From Cellulomonas sp. PhB150 (GTDB lineage: Bacteria > Actinomycetota > Actinomycetes > Actinomycetales > Cellulomonadaceae), in assembly GCF_003755175.1 (NCBI RefSeq), contig NZ_RKHX01000001.1, positions 1,426,001 to 1,490,000 of the forward strand: a stretch of 64,000 nt of DNA, in the 5' to 3' direction. Positions 9,668 to 20,587 of this stretch are shown here, piece after piece. Below the pieces are notes generated by a model, which saw only the letters and a program-made list of their open reading frames with translations, had not been told where the DNA came from and did not search any database. Each line of letters opens with the position of its first letter. Positions within the stretch are counted from its first letter, which is position 1. The translations under genes were made by a program, and so were the position numbers.

Positions 9668-11656
9668 GTGACCGACACGACCCCCGGTGGTCTGGAGAAC
9701 CTGCTCTCCGAGGACCGCCGGTTCCCCCCGAGCCCCGAGTTCGCCGCCCAGGCCAACGCCCACAAGGACACGTACTCCTGGGCCAACGCCGACCGGCCCG
9801 CGTTCTGGGCCGAGCAGGCGCGTGACCTGCTCGACTGGAGCACCCCGTTCGAGGAGGTGCTCGACTGGTCGGGCGCCCCCGTCGCGCGGTGGTTCGCCGA
9901 CGGGCAGCTCAACGCCGCGTACAACGCCGTCGACCGGCACGTCGAGGAGGGCAACGGCGACCGCGTCGCGCTGCACTTCGAGGGCGAGGCCGGCGACACC
10001 AGGACGATCACGTACGGCGACCTGCAGCGCGAGGTCTCCAAGGCCGCCAACGCGCTCGGTGCACTCGGCGTCGAGACCGGCGACCGCGTCGCGATCTACC
10101 TGCCGCTGATCCCCGAGGCCGTGTTCACGATGCTCGCCTGCGCGCGCATCGGAGCGCCGCACTCGGTCGTCTTCGGCGGGTTCTCCGCGGAGGCGCTGTA
10201 CTCGCGGATCGTCGACGCCGAGGCGAAGCTCGTCGTGACGGCCGACGGCGGCTACCGCCGCGGCGCCGCGTCCGCGCTCAAGCCGGCGGTCGACGAGGCG
10301 CTGACCAAGGGCGAGCACACGGTCGCGCACGTGCTCGTCGTCAAGCGCACCGGCGGTGAGGTCGAGTGGACCGACGAGCGCGACGTGTGGTGGTCCGACG
10401 TCGTCGACGGCGCCTCCGACCAGCACACGCCGGTGCCGCTCGACGCGGAGCACCCGCTGTTCATCCTCTACACCTCGGGCACGACCGGGAAGCCGAAGGG
10501 CATCTTCCACACCACCGGCGGCTACCTCACGCAGGCCGCGTACACGCACAAGGCGGTCTTCGACCTCAAGGCCGAGACGGACGTCTACTGGTGCACGGCC
10601 GACATCGGCTGGATCACCGGGCACACCTACGTCGTCTACGGACCGCTGGTCAACGGCGCGACGCAGGTCATCTACGAGGGCACGCCGGACACGCCGCACC
10701 GCGGGCGCTGGTGGGAGATCATCGAGAAGTACAAGGTCTCGATCCTGTACACCGCGCCGACGGCGATCCGTACGTGCATGAAGTGGGGCGAGGAGATCCC
10801 GTTGAAGTTCGACCTCTCCTCGCTGCGCGTCCTCGGCTCGGTGGGTGAGCCCATCAACCCCGAGGCGTGGATGTGGTACCGCCGGGTCATCGGCGGCGAC
10901 ACGGCACCCATCGTCGACACGTGGTGGCAGACCGAGACCGGCGCGATCATGATCAGCCCGCTGCCGGGCGTGACCGAGACGAAGCCGGGCTCGGCGCAGG
11001 TCCCCCTGCCGGGCATCGCCGCGACGGTCGTCGACGACGACGCGAACCCCGTGCCGGACGGCGCGGGCGGCTACCTGGTGATCACCGAGCCGTGGCCGTC
11101 GATGCTGCGCGGCATCTGGGGCGACCAGGAGCGCTACGCCGACACGTACTGGTCGCGCTTCAAGGACCTGTACTTCGCCGGGGACGGCGCCAAGAAGGAC
11201 GACGACGGCGACATCTGGCTGCTCGGCCGCGTGGACGACGTGATGAACGTGTCCGGCCACCGCCTCTCGACGACCGAGATCGAGTCCGCCCTCGTGTCGC
11301 ACCCGTGGGTGGCCGAGGCAGCGGTCGTCGGTGCGGCCGACGAGACCACGGGGCAGGCGGTCGTCGCGTTCGTCATCCTCCGTGGGGACGCGGGCGGCGG
11401 CGACCAGGCGCCCGACGAGGTCCAGACGACCCTGCGCAACCACGTCGCCAAGGAGATCGGGCCGATCGCCAAGCCGCGCCAGATCCTCGTGGTCGCGGAG
11501 CTGCCCAAGACCCGGTCCGGCAAGATCATGCGCCGCCTCCTGCGCGACGTGGCCGAGAACCGGCAGGTCGGCGACGCCACGACGCTGGCCGACTCCTCGG
11601 TGATGGACCTGATCGCCGCGGGCCTGTCCGCACCGGGGGCCAAGCAGGAGGACTGA
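9668..11656 (+). CDS. acsA: Acetyl-CoA synthetase (AMP-forming)
   Basis: A 662-residue enzyme that activates acetate to acetyl-CoA via acetyl-AMP, allowing growth on acetate and reuse of overflow acetate. The adenylation motifs are intact: the P-loop-like YTSGTTGKPKGIFHTTGGYL, the acetate-pocket region DTWWQTETGAIMISPLPG, and the hinge region near LLGRVDDVMNVSGHRLST. The C-terminal PKTRSGKIMRRLLR contains the lysine that protein acetyltransferases modify in this family, so post-translational control is likely. The GTG start at 9668 has a strong AGGAGG at 9657-9662. A long inverted repeat follows the stop. Confidence 0.97.
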   Translation: MTDTTPGGLENLLSEDRRFPPSPEFAAQANAHKDTYSWANADRPAFWAEQARDLLDWSTPFEEVLDWSGAPVARWFADGQLNAAYNAVDRHVEEGNGDRVALHFEGEAGDTRTITYGDLQREVSKAANALGALGVETGDRVAIYLPLIPEAVFTMLACARIGAPHSVVFGGFSAEALYSRIVDAEAKLVVTADGGYRRGAASALKPAVDEALTKGEHTVAHVLVVKRTGGEVEWTDERDVWWSDVVDGASDQHTPVPLDAEHPLFILYTSGTTGKPKGIFHTTGGYLTQAAYTHKAVFDLKAETDVYWCTADIGWITGHTYVVYGPLVNGATQVIYEGTPDTPHRGRWWEIIEKYKVSILYTAPTAIRTCMKWGEEIPLKFDLSSLRVLGSVGEPINPEAWMWYRRVIGGDTAPIVDTWWQTETGAIMISPLPGVTETKPGSAQVPLPGIAATVVDDDANPVPDGAGGYLVITEPWPSMLRGIWGDQERYADTYWSRFKDLYFAGDGAKKDDDGDIWLLGRVDDVMNVSGHRLSTTEIESALVSHPWVAEAAVVGAADETTGQAVVAFVILRGDAGGGDQAPDEVQTTLRNHVAKEIGPIAKPRQILVVAELPKTRSGKIMRRLLRDVAENRQVGDATTLADSSVMDLIAAGLSAPGAKQED

Positions 11657-12910
<1,254 letters not shown>

Positions 12911-12943
12911 CGCGCCCTCGTCGGGCAGCCCGACATCGGGGGT

Positions 12944-12953
12944 GAAACGTTTC
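12944..12953. promoter_or_regulatory. Candidate LacI-family operator upstream of the mannanase
   Basis: GAAACGTTTC is a perfect 10-base palindrome centred on CG, the usual form of LacI-family operators, 141 bases before the mannanase start. It is proposed as the site for sugar-responsive repression. The binding protein is not identified; the LacI regulator at 47854-48888 is one candidate. Confidence 0.45.
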
Positions 12954-13094
12954 GGGCCGTGGAGGCCCGCCGGGCGGGGTGGTTGTGTGACGGGGCACCC
13001 GCCTGTCGGCCGACGACGGCGCGGCGGGTGGGTGCAGCCAACCGGCCGCCGGCACGTGCGCGGCCACCCGAAGCCCCCGGAACGAGGATGTCCC

Positions 13095-14573
13095 ATGAGG
13101 TCTCGAAAGTCTCTGCTGCCCGGCGTCGCCGTGGCCACAGCGCTCGTCGCGCTCGGCGCGACCACGCTGATCTCCACGTCGGCGCAGGCCGCCACACCGC
13201 CCGGCCTGCACATCTCCGGCACGCAGCTCGTGGAGAAGGACGGCACGCCGTTCGTCGCGCGCGGCGTGAGCCACGCGCACACCTGGTACACCTCGCAGAC
13301 CGCCGCGGCGATCCCCGCCATCCGCGCCGCAGGTGCCAACGCGCTGCGCGTCGTCCTCTCCGACGGCACCCGCTGGACCAAGAACGACGCGGCCGACGTC
13401 GCCAACATCATCAGCCTCTGCAAGGCCAACAAGCTCATCTGCATGCTCGAGGACCACGACACCACGGGCTACGGCGAGGAGGGCGCCGCCTCGAGCCTCG
13501 ACACGGCCGCCAACTACTGGATCTCGCTGGCCTCGGTGCTGCAGGGCCAGGAGGACTACATCCAGATCAACATCGGCAACGAGCCGTTCGGCAACAACGA
13601 CACCGCGAACACCAAGTGGGCCGGTGACACGGCCGCGGCGATCAAGAAGCTGCGCGCAGCCGGCCTGCACCACAACATCGTGGTCGACGCCCCCGCCTGG
13701 GGCCAGGACTGGAAGAACATCATGCGCGACAGCGCGGCGACGGTCGCAGCCGCCGACCCCGACGCGAACACGCTGTTCTCGATCCACATGTACGGCGTCT
13801 ACAACACCGCCTCGTCGATCACGTCCTACCTCGACGCGTTCAAGGCCAAGGGCCTGCCGCTGATCATCGGCGAGTTCGGCTACCGCAGCAGCACGGCCGA
13901 CGTCGACGACGCGACCGTGATGGCCGAGGCCGTGAAGCGGAACATCGGCTACTACGGCTGGTCGTGGTCGGGCAACACCGACCCCGTCCTCGACATGGTG
14001 CTCAGCTTCAACCCGGCGAACCTCTCGCCCTGGGGTCAGAAGGTGCTCAACGGGGTCAACGGCATCAAGTCCACGGCCGTGACCGCCAAGATCTACGGCG
14101 GCACCCAGCCGACGCCGACACCCACCCCGACGCCGACCGTGACGCCGACTCCCACGCCCACCCCGACGCCCACGCCGACTCCGACCCCCACGCCGACGCC
14201 CACCCCGACGCCGACGCCGGCGCCGACGCCGACCGTCACGCCGACCCCGACCGTCTCCCCGACGCCCCCGGCCGGCAAGGCGTGCACCGCGGTGCTCTCC
14301 GTCAGCAGCACGTGGCCCGGTGGCTACCAGGCGGGCGTCACCGTCAAGGCGGGCACGTCGCCGATCAGCGGCTGGAAGACCTCCTTCGCGGTCCCGGCGG
14401 GCGGCACGGTCCAGGGCTGGTCCGGCACGTTCAGCCAGTCCGGCTCGGTCGAGACGGTCACCAACGCCCCGTGGAACGGCTCGCTCGGTGCGGGCGCGAC
14501 GACGACCTACGGCTGGGTGGGGACGGGCACGGCACCCGCCGCCTCGACCGTCGTGAGCTGCTCGGCCAGCTGA
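13095..14573 (+). CDS. Secreted endo-beta-1,4-mannanase: GH5 (subfamily 8-like) with C-terminal CBM2
   Basis: A 492-residue extracellular enzyme. Residues 1-32 are a signal peptide (RSRK, then a hydrophobic core ending in SAQA-A). The GH5 catalytic domain spans about 36-335. Its opening, [11 protein letters not shown], is typical of subfamily 8 mannanases; the acid/base is Glu163 in NIGNEPFGN and the nucleophile is Glu260 in LIIGEFGY. A Pro-Thr linker (about 337-390) leads to a CBM2 domain with conserved tryptophans ([30 protein letters not shown]) that should bind crystalline cellulose or xylan. The ATG at 13095 has GAGGA just upstream. Mannan specificity is inferred from the subfamily motif; cellulase activity is the alternative. 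Confidence 0.92.
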   Translation: MRSRKSLLPGVAVATALVALGATTLISTSAQAATPPGLHISGTQLVEKDGTPFVARGVSHAHTWYTSQTAAAIPAIRAAGANALRVVLSDGTRWTKNDAADVANIISLCKANKLICMLEDHDTTGYGEEGAASSLDTAANYWISLASVLQGQEDYIQINIGNEPFGNNDTANTKWAGDTAAAIKKLRAAGLHHNIVVDAPAWGQDWKNIMRDSAATVAAADPDANTLFSIHMYGVYNTASSITSYLDAFKAKGLPLIIGEFGYRSSTADVDDATVMAEAVKRNIGYYGWSWSGNTDPVLDMVLSFNPANLSPWGQKVLNGVNGIKSTAVTAKIYGGTQPTPTPTPTPTVTPTPTPTPTPTPTPTPTPTPTPTPTPAPTPTVTPTPTVSPTPPAGKACTAVLSVSSTWPGGYQAGVTVKAGTSPISGWKTSFAVPAGGTVQGWSGTFSQSGSVETVTNAPWNGSLGAGATTTYGWVGTGTAPAASTVVSCSAS

Positions 14574-14583
14574 CCTGATCCGC

Positions 14584-14621
14584 CGCGTGGCCCCGTGCTC
14601 CCCCGAGCCCGGGGCCACGCG
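14584..14621 (+). terminator. Terminator of the mannanase gene
   Basis: A perfect 12-bp stem (14584-14595 with 14610-14621) around a 14-base loop, 11 bases past the stop codon. Confidence 0.75.
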
Positions 14622-14667
14622 CGTCCCCCCGCTCCCCTGCGCCGGAGCGCGCATCGCCCGACTGGCC

Positions 14668-14716
14668 CTTAGGTGCAGCGTTAGTGCCGCTATGCGCAAC
14701 TAACGCTGCACCTAAG
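14668..14716. repeat. 18-bp perfect inverted repeat between convergent genes
   Basis: Arms at 14668-14685 and 14699-14716 (CTTAGGTGCAGCGTTAGT and its exact complement) flank a 13-base loop. It lies between the mannanase terminator and the end of the convergent monooxygenase gene. Its base composition is much lower in GC than its surroundings. It may be a bidirectional terminator or a dispersed palindromic element. Confidence 0.7.
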
Positions 14717-14779
14717 CGCCATGGGCGGCGCGTGGGCGGCGCGTGGCGCGCGTGGCCGGCGCGTGGGCGGGGCCGGGCG

Positions 14780-16315
14780 TCAGCGGGGCGCGAGCGCCAG
14801 GAGGTTGCGGGCGGCCTCGCGGCCGGCACGGTTCGCGCCGATCGTCGACGCGCTCGGGCCGTAGCCGACGAGCTGGATCCGCGGGTCCGCGACTACCGAG
14901 GTGCCGTCCATGACGATCCCCCCGCCGGACCCGCGCAGGTGCAGCGGCGCGAGGTGGTCGAGCGCGGCACGGAACCCCGTGCACCACAGCACCGTGGCGG
15001 CCTCGACCGACGCCGGACCGGTCGCCCAGCCCTCGCCGGCGGGCGAGGGGTCGTCCCACTGCGCGCCGGTCGCGGTGAGCCGGCTGAACATCGGCCTCGG
15101 CACGAGCACACCGGACTCGATGCCCGCCCGGTAGGCGGGCGTCAGCGGCAGGCCCGTGACGCTGACGACGCTCTGGGGCGGCAGCCCGGCTCGCGTGCGC
15201 TCCTCGACGAGCGCCACGGCCGCGCGTCCGACCTCGGGCGTGAACTCCTCGTCGCGCCACCGCGGCACCCGGCGCGTGACCCAGGTCGTCGTCGTGACCG
15301 GCGCGAGGGCGAGCAGCAGCTGCACCGCGGAGGTGCCGCCGCCGACGACGACCACGTGACCGTCGGCCAGGTCCTGCGGCGTGCGGTAGTCGTGCGTGTG
15401 GAGCTGGCGGCCGCGGAACGTCGCCTGGCCCGGGTAGACCGGCCAGAAGGGCTTGGACCACGTCCCGGACGCGTTGACGATCCCGCGCGCGCGCCAGGCG
15501 ACGCCCTCGTCGGGCTGCTCGACGCTGTGCGACTCGACCACGAGCCAGCCGTCGACGTCGCTGACGCGGCTGACCTTCACCGGCCGCTGCACGTGCAGGT
15601 CGAACGCGTCCTCGTACTGCGCGAAGTAGTACGGCACCGCTCGCGCCGCGGGCTCGGCGGCGTCGACGACGCGGAACGGCATGCCGGGAAGCTCGTGCAC
15701 GCCGTGGGCGTCGGCCATCGTCAGGCCGGGCCACCGGTGCTGCCACGCACCGCCCGGCGCGGGCGCGTCGTCCAGGACGACGAACGTCCGCTCCGCGCGC
15801 TCCCACCCGCGCTCCCCGACGGCCGTGTACCCGCTGGTGCGCAGGTGGTGGGCCGACGAGAGGCCCGCCTGGCCGGCACCGATGACGACGACGTCCACCT
15901 CGACCGGCCCGTCCGCTGCCCGGTGCGCACCCCGCTCGCGTCGCTGGCGCCGGCTCGGTGCGGCCTCGGCGCGCGGCGGCTCGGCGGCCGCACCGGACTC
16001 GTCCGCGGGCCCGGTCCCGTCGGGAAGGGTGGTCTCGTCGGGAACGGCAGCCTCGTCGGGAACGGTGGTCTCGTCGGCCGCGGTCGTCTCGTCGGTCGCG
16101 GTGGTCTCGTCGGCCGCGGCAGCCGTGTCCGGGACGGTGTCGTCGTCCCGCGGGCCGTCCTCGACAGCCTCGTCGGCAACACCGCCGACAGGAGGCGACG
16201 ACCCCGCGTCGTCGAACTCCAGGACCAGCTCCATCGTGTCGTCGTACCGGGCCGTCGGCCGTCGCGGCTCCGGGCTCGCCGGAGCCTTGCGCGTCTCGTC
16301 GGGCGGCTCGTCCAT
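14780..16315 (-). CDS. Flavin-dependent monooxygenase-like NAD(P)/FAD oxidoreductase with acidic repetitive N-terminus
   Basis: A 511-residue protein. The catalytic part starts near residue 137 with the FAD-binding GAGQAGLSSAHHLR, continues through a WQHRWPGLTMADAHGVHELPG segment, and has a second dinucleotide fold VVVGGGTSAVQLLLAL for NADPH, the layout of the FMO/CzcO-like family of single-component flavin oxygenases. ASGTWSKPFWPVYPG is also characteristic. The first ~130 residues are acidic and disordered and contain about seven hexapeptide units of DETTxx type. The substrate is unknown. The ATG at 16315 lacks a clear ribosome-binding site, so a shorter form starting nearer residue 28 or later is possible. 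Confidence 0.85.
   Translation of the reverse strand: MDEPPDETRKAPASPEPRRPTARYDDTMELVLEFDDAGSSPPVGGVADEAVEDGPRDDDTVPDTAAAADETTATDETTAADETTVPDEAAVPDETTLPDGTGPADESGAAAEPPRAEAAPSRRQRRERGAHRAADGPVEVDVVVIGAGQAGLSSAHHLRTSGYTAVGERGWERAERTFVVLDDAPAPGGAWQHRWPGLTMADAHGVHELPGMPFRVVDAAEPAARAVPYYFAQYEDAFDLHVQRPVKVSRVSDVDGWLVVESHSVEQPDEGVAWRARGIVNASGTWSKPFWPVYPGQATFRGRQLHTHDYRTPQDLADGHVVVVGGGTSAVQLLLALAPVTTTTWVTRRVPRWRDEEFTPEVGRAAVALVEERTRAGLPPQSVVSVTGLPLTPAYRAGIESGVLVPRPMFSRLTATGAQWDDPSPAGEGWATGPASVEAATVLWCTGFRAALDHLAPLHLRGSGGGIVMDGTSVVADPRIQLVGYGPSASTIGANRAGREAARNLLALAPR
16025..16135. repeat. 18-base in-frame tandem repeat in the monooxygenase gene
   Basis: Imperfect 18-base units built on CTCGTCGG recur across this stretch and encode DETTAT, DETTAA, DETTVP, DEAAVP and DETTLP on the minus strand. 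Such a minisatellite can change copy number by slippage without breaking the frame. Confidence 0.7.
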
Positions 16316-16407
16316 GTCGGCCCAACGTACCCGCCCGCACCGCCGCCGAGGAGCGGTTGCTCATTTCACCCGTCCCGGCGACGCGCCCGTCGTGATGAGA
16401 TGGACGG

Positions 16408-17370
16408 ATGTCCGATGCCCGCACGCCGGTCCAGGTCCGCACGGGGCCGCTGCCCACGCCCGAGGCGGACGAGGTCCGCGAGCTGGCCGCTCGCGCCGCC
16501 GCCGTCGACGGCATCGCCCCCCTCTCCGAGCAGCCGCTGCTGTGGCTGCAGGACGACGAGGCCCGCGTCGTGCACCTGCTGGCGCGCGACCCGGACGGGA
16601 CGCTGGCCGGCTATGCGCAGCTCGACACCAGCCTGGCCGCGACGGTCCGCGGCGAGCTCGTCGTGGGCCCGGACCACCGCCGCCGCGGCGTGGGCCGTGC
16701 CCTGCTGGCCGCGGCCGTCCCGGTGACCGACGACGTCGCCGACCGGGTGCTGCACGTGTGGGCGCACGGCGACCTGCCCGCGGCGCGCGCGTTCGCCGCC
16801 GACGCGGGCATGCCGGTGGTCCGTGAGCTCTGGCAGATGCGCCTCGAGCCGCTGCCCGGCCGACGCGACGTCGTCCTGCCCCCGGGCGTGACGCTGCGGG
16901 AGTTCGTGCCGGGCCAGGACGAGGACGCGTGGCGACGCGTGAACTCGCGCGCCTTCGCCCACCACCCCGAGCAGGGCCGGATGACCTCGGCCGACCTGCG
17001 CGCCCGCGAGCAGGAGGCGTGGTTCGACCCGGCCGGTTTCCTGCTGGCCGAGCGGGACGGCAAGCTGCTCGGCTCGGTGTGGACCAAGGTGCACCCGGCG
17101 GGCGAGCACGGGCCCGACCCGGTCGGGGAGATCTACGTCGTGGGCGTCGACCCGGACGCGCAGGGGCTCGGCCTCGGCTCGGCGCTGACGGTCGCGGGCC
17201 TCGACCACCTGGCCGCGCGGGGGCTGTCGGCGGCCATCCTGTACACCGGCGCGGAGAACACCGTCGCGGTCCGGACGTACCGCCGCGCGGGGTTCGAGAG
17301 GTCCGCGACCGACGTGATGTTCGGTTCGGATACCCGCCGTTCACCGTCCGGTGCCACGATGGCACCATGA
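16408..17370 (+). CDS. mshD: Mycothiol synthase
   Basis: A 320-residue acetyltransferase with two GNAT domains (about 10-150 and 160-315) that completes mycothiol by acetylating Cys-GlcN-Ins. The first domain contains [16 protein letters not shown]; the second contains [27 protein letters not shown], the acetyl-CoA loop [16 protein letters not shown], and the closing [19 protein letters not shown]. These are diagnostic of MshD and indicate a mycothiol-producing actinobacterium. The ATG at 16408 is divergent from the monooxygenase. Its stop overlaps the ppk1 start (ATGA). Confidence 0.94.
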   Translation: MSDARTPVQVRTGPLPTPEADEVRELAARAAAVDGIAPLSEQPLLWLQDDEARVVHLLARDPDGTLAGYAQLDTSLAATVRGELVVGPDHRRRGVGRALLAAAVPVTDDVADRVLHVWAHGDLPAARAFAADAGMPVVRELWQMRLEPLPGRRDVVLPPGVTLREFVPGQDEDAWRRVNSRAFAHHPEQGRMTSADLRAREQEAWFDPAGFLLAERDGKLLGSVWTKVHPAGEHGPDPVGEIYVVGVDPDAQGLGLGSALTVAGLDHLAARGLSAAILYTGAENTVAVRTYRRAGFERSATDVMFGSDTRRSPSGATMAP

Positions 17371-19604
17371 CGGACGCACCTGCGCTCGAAGCCGAGCTCG
17401 CCGCCCACATCGCCGAGCACCTCGAGGCGCCCGAGCCTGCGCGCGAACCGGCGCCCTCCGAGCCCCTGCCCGAGGACCGGTTCAGCGACCGCGAGGTCTC
17501 GTGGCTCGCGTTCAACCAGCGCGTGCTCGAGCTCGCCGAGGACCAGGACATCCCGCTGCTCGAGCGCGTGCGGTTCCTCGCGATCTTCGCCTCCAACCTC
17601 GACGAGTTCTTCATGGTCCGCGTGGCCGGCCTCAAGCGCCGCATCGCGACCGGCATCGCCGTCACGGCCGCGTCGGGCCTGGCACCCCGCCAGGTGCTCG
17701 AGTCCATCAGCGAGCAGGCCCACGAGCTGATGGACCGGCACGCGCGCGTGTTCGCCGAGCAGGTGCAGCCCGCGCTCGCGCAGGAGGGCATCACGCTCGT
17801 GCGCTGGCAGGACCTCGGCGAGGGCGAGCAGGACCGCCTGCGCAAGTTCTTCCGCCGCCAGATCTTCCCGGTGCTGACGCCGCTCGCGGTGGACCCCGCG
17901 CACCCGTTCCCCTACATCTCGGGGCTCTCGCTCAACCTCGCCGTCGTCGTCGTGAACCCGACGACCCGCAAGGAGCACTTCGCGCGCGTCAAGGTGCCGC
18001 CGCTGCTCCCCCGGTTCATCGCGGTCGACGCGAGCGGTCGCCCCAGCGCGCCCGACGAGCAGACCGCCAGCGTCGAGAAGGGCCCGACCAGCTTCGTGCC
18101 CGTCGAGGACGTCATCTCCGAGCACCTGGAGCACCTGTTCCCCGGCATGGAGGTCCAGGAGCACCACACGTTCCGCGTGACTCGCAACGAGGACGTCGAG
18201 GTCGAGGAGGACGACGCGGAGAACCTCCTGAAGGCCATGGAGAAGGAGCTCCTGCGCCGCCGGTTCGGCCCGCCCGTGCGGCTCGAGATCGCCGAGGGCA
18301 TCAGCCCCCGCATCCGCCGCCTGCTCGTCCGTGAGCTCGGCATGGCCGACGACGAGGTCTACGAGCTGCCCGCGCCGCTGGACCAGACCGGCCTGAACCT
18401 GATCGCCGACCTGGACCGCGCGGCCCTGCAGTTCCCGCGGTTCGTCCCGACGACCCACCGCCAGCTGGCCGAGGTCGAGAGCGCGACCCCGACCGACGTC
18501 TTCGCCAAGATCCGCGAGCGCGACATCCTGCTGCACCACCCGTACGACTCGTTCTCGACCTCGGTGCAGACCTTCCTGGAGCAGGCCGCCGCCGACCCGC
18601 AGGTCCTCGCCATCAAGCAGACGCTCTACCGCACGTCGGGCGACTCCCCGATCGTCGACGCCCTCATCGACGCCGCCCAGGCGGGCAAGCAGGTGCTGGC
18701 GCTGGTCGAGATCAAGGCCCGGTTCGACGAGCAGAACAACATCTCCTGGGCGCGCAAGCTCGAGCAGGCCGGCGTGCACGTCGTCTACGGCATCGTCGGG
18801 CTCAAGACGCACTGCAAGCTCAGCCTGGTGGTGCGCCAGGAGTCGGACGGCCTGCGCCGCTACAGCCACGTCGGCACCGGCAACTACCACCCCAAGACCG
18901 CGCGCCTGTACACGGACGTCGGCCTGCTGACCGCCGACCCCGAGGTCGGTCAGGACCTCACGCGCCTGTTCAACCAGCTCTCCGGGTACGCGCCCAAGAG
19001 CCGGTTCCACCGCCTGCTCGTCGCCCCGCGCAGCGTGCGGGCCGGCCTGATCGAGCGGATCGAGCGCGAGGCCCAGGCTGCGCGCGACGGCCACCCGGCG
19101 TGGATCAAGATCAAGGTCAACTCGATGGTCGACGAGGCCATCATCGACGCCCTGTACCGCGCGTCCCAGTCGGGCGTGCAGGTCGACATCGTCGTGCGCG
19201 GCATCTGCTCGCTGCGGCCCGGCGTCCCCGGCCTGAGCGAGAACATCCGCGTCCGCTCGATCCTGGGTCGGTTCCTCGAGCACGCGCGGATCTTCGCGTT
19301 CGCGCACGCCGTGCCCGCCGAGGACGACACGTTCGAGGGCCCCGACGTCTTCATCGGCAGCGCGGACCTCATGCACCGCAACCTCGACCGTCGCGTCGAG
19401 GCCCTGGTCCGGATCGCCGACCACGACCAGGTCGCCGAGCTCGTCGACCTCATCGACGAGTCGATGGACGAGGGCACCGCGTCGTGGCACCTCGACGCCG
19501 ACGGGCTCTGGACGCGTCACGCGCAGGGTCCCGACGGGCCGCTCGTGGACCTCCAGGCCCTGCTCATCCAGCGCCAGCGCCGTCGCCCGGGCACGGGCCG
19601 GTGA
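17367..19604 (+). CDS. ppk: Polyphosphate kinase 1
   Basis: A 745-residue enzyme that reversibly polymerises the gamma-phosphate of ATP into polyphosphate. The four-domain PPK1 layout is complete: the N domain ([15 protein letters not shown]), the head domain ([18 protein letters not shown]), and C1/C2 catalytic domains with the autophosphorylated histidine expected in [16 protein letters not shown] and the basic [10 protein letters not shown] segment. The ATG at 17367 overlaps the mshD stop; the stop overlaps the next start (GTGA). Coupling with mshD is probably only transcriptional convenience, while the Nudix/phosphatase downstream and the phosphate transporter opposite suggest a phosphate-related block. 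Confidence 0.97.
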   Translation: MTDAPALEAELAAHIAEHLEAPEPAREPAPSEPLPEDRFSDREVSWLAFNQRVLELAEDQDIPLLERVRFLAIFASNLDEFFMVRVAGLKRRIATGIAVTAASGLAPRQVLESISEQAHELMDRHARVFAEQVQPALAQEGITLVRWQDLGEGEQDRLRKFFRRQIFPVLTPLAVDPAHPFPYISGLSLNLAVVVVNPTTRKEHFARVKVPPLLPRFIAVDASGRPSAPDEQTASVEKGPTSFVPVEDVISEHLEHLFPGMEVQEHHTFRVTRNEDVEVEEDDAENLLKAMEKELLRRRFGPPVRLEIAEGISPRIRRLLVRELGMADDEVYELPAPLDQTGLNLIADLDRAALQFPRFVPTTHRQLAEVESATPTDVFAKIRERDILLHHPYDSFSTSVQTFLEQAAADPQVLAIKQTLYRTSGDSPIVDALIDAAQAGKQVLALVEIKARFDEQNNISWARKLEQAGVHVVYGIVGLKTHCKLSLVVRQESDGLRRYSHVGTGNYHPKTARLYTDVGLLTADPEVGQDLTRLFNQLSGYAPKSRFHRLLVAPRSVRAGLIERIEREAQAARDGHPAWIKIKVNSMVDEAIIDALYRASQSGVQVDIVVRGICSLRPGVPGLSENIRVRSILGRFLEHARIFAFAHAVPAEDDTFEGPDVFIGSADLMHRNLDRRVEALVRIADHDQVAELVDLIDESMDEGTASWHLDADGLWTRHAQGPDGPLVDLQALLIQRQRRRPGTGR

Positions 19605-20587
19605 GTCACCCGAGCCACCCGGCGGTCGTCCAGGCCGCCGGCGCTCTCGTCTGGCGTGTGCGCACCGGCCGGCTGCAGGTCGCGCTCGTGCACCGGCCGC
19701 GCTACCGCGACTGGTCGTGGCCCAAGGGCAAGCTCGACCCGGGCGAGACCATCGTCCAGGCGGCCTGGCGCGAGGTCGCCGAGGAGACGATGCAGGACGT
19801 CGTGCTCGGCATCCCGCTCCCCGGCCTCGAGTACAAGGTCTCCGACGGCCGCACCAAGCGGGTGCACTACTGGGCCGCGCAGGTCGCCGGCCGCCAGGAC
19901 GCGGCGGCGCTGCGCGCACGGCCTCCCGTGCCCCGCGCCTCGATGGACGAGATCGACCAGGTCCGCTGGTTCGACGTGGACGTGGCCGGGCAGCGGCTCA
20001 CGCGCGCCGACGACGCGATCCCGCTGGTCCACCTCGTCGAGGCGCACCGCAAGGGGAGGCTCGACACCCGCGCGGTGATCGTCGCCCGGCACGGTCGCGC
20101 GACGCGCCGGTCGGCGTGGAAGGGCACCGAGCTGGACCGGCCGCTGACCGCGGTGGGGTCCCGGCAGGCGACCGGCCTCGTCCCCGTGCTGTCGGCCTTC
20201 GGCGCCTCCCGGATCGTCACGAGCGAGTGGGGCCGCTGCGCGGCGACCGTCCAGCCCTACGGCGCCGCGGCCCAGGTCCCGATCGAGGTGTCGCCGCTGC
20301 TCACGGAGCAGGAGCACACGGTCTCGCCGGCGCGCGTGGCGCGGCAGCTCGTCGACCTGCTCGAGTGGCCCGGGGACTCGGTGCTGTGCACGCACCGACC
20401 CGTCCTGCCGACCGTGCTGGACGTCCTCGCGCAGCACTCGCGCCGGTCCGTCGTCAACGCGATGCCGACCGAGGACCCGTTCCTCGAGCCCGGCGAGGCG
20501 CTCGTCGCGCACGTCGCCCAGACGGCCAAGGGGCCGCGGGTCGTGGCCGTCGAGCGGCACAAGCCCTACGTGGCCGCCGTCAGTTGA
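19601..20587 (+). CDS. Nudix hydrolase fused to a histidine phosphatase domain (MutT1-like)
   Basis: A 328-residue two-domain protein. The Nudix domain (about 5-155) contains [21 protein letters not shown], a full Nudix box. The second domain (about 160-320) starts with the phosphohistidine motif VARHGRA and has a further catalytic-type histidine in CTHRP. This matches mycobacterial MutT1, which hydrolyses 8-oxo-(d)GTP and dinucleoside polyphosphates. The GTG at 19601 overlaps the ppk stop. Its position behind ppk suggests housecleaning of nucleotides or inorganic polyphosphate metabolism. The last eight bases overlap the convergent pit gene. Confidence 0.92.
   Translation: MSHPSHPAVVQAAGALVWRVRTGRLQVALVHRPRYRDWSWPKGKLDPGETIVQAAWREVAEETMQDVVLGIPLPGLEYKVSDGRTKRVHYWAAQVAGRQDAAALRARPPVPRASMDEIDQVRWFDVDVAGQRLTRADDAIPLVHLVEAHRKGRLDTRAVIVARHGRATRRSAWKGTELDRPLTAVGSRQATGLVPVLSAFGASRIVTSEWGRCAATVQPYGAAAQVPIEVSPLLTEQEHTVSPARVARQLVDLLEWPGDSVLCTHRPVLPTVLDVLAQHSRRSVVNAMPTEDPFLEPGEALVAHVAQTAKGPRVVAVERHKPYVAAVS

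Noticed and set aside
14100-14270. Tandem ACGCCGACNCC-type repeat as a CRISPR or satellite
   Set aside because: It encodes the Pro-Thr linker of the mannanase in frame; there are no spacers. The same applies to the linkers at about 46557-46605 and 53817-53945.
16025-16135. 18-base repeat as a CRISPR array
   Set aside because: Units are contiguous, in frame and lack spacers.
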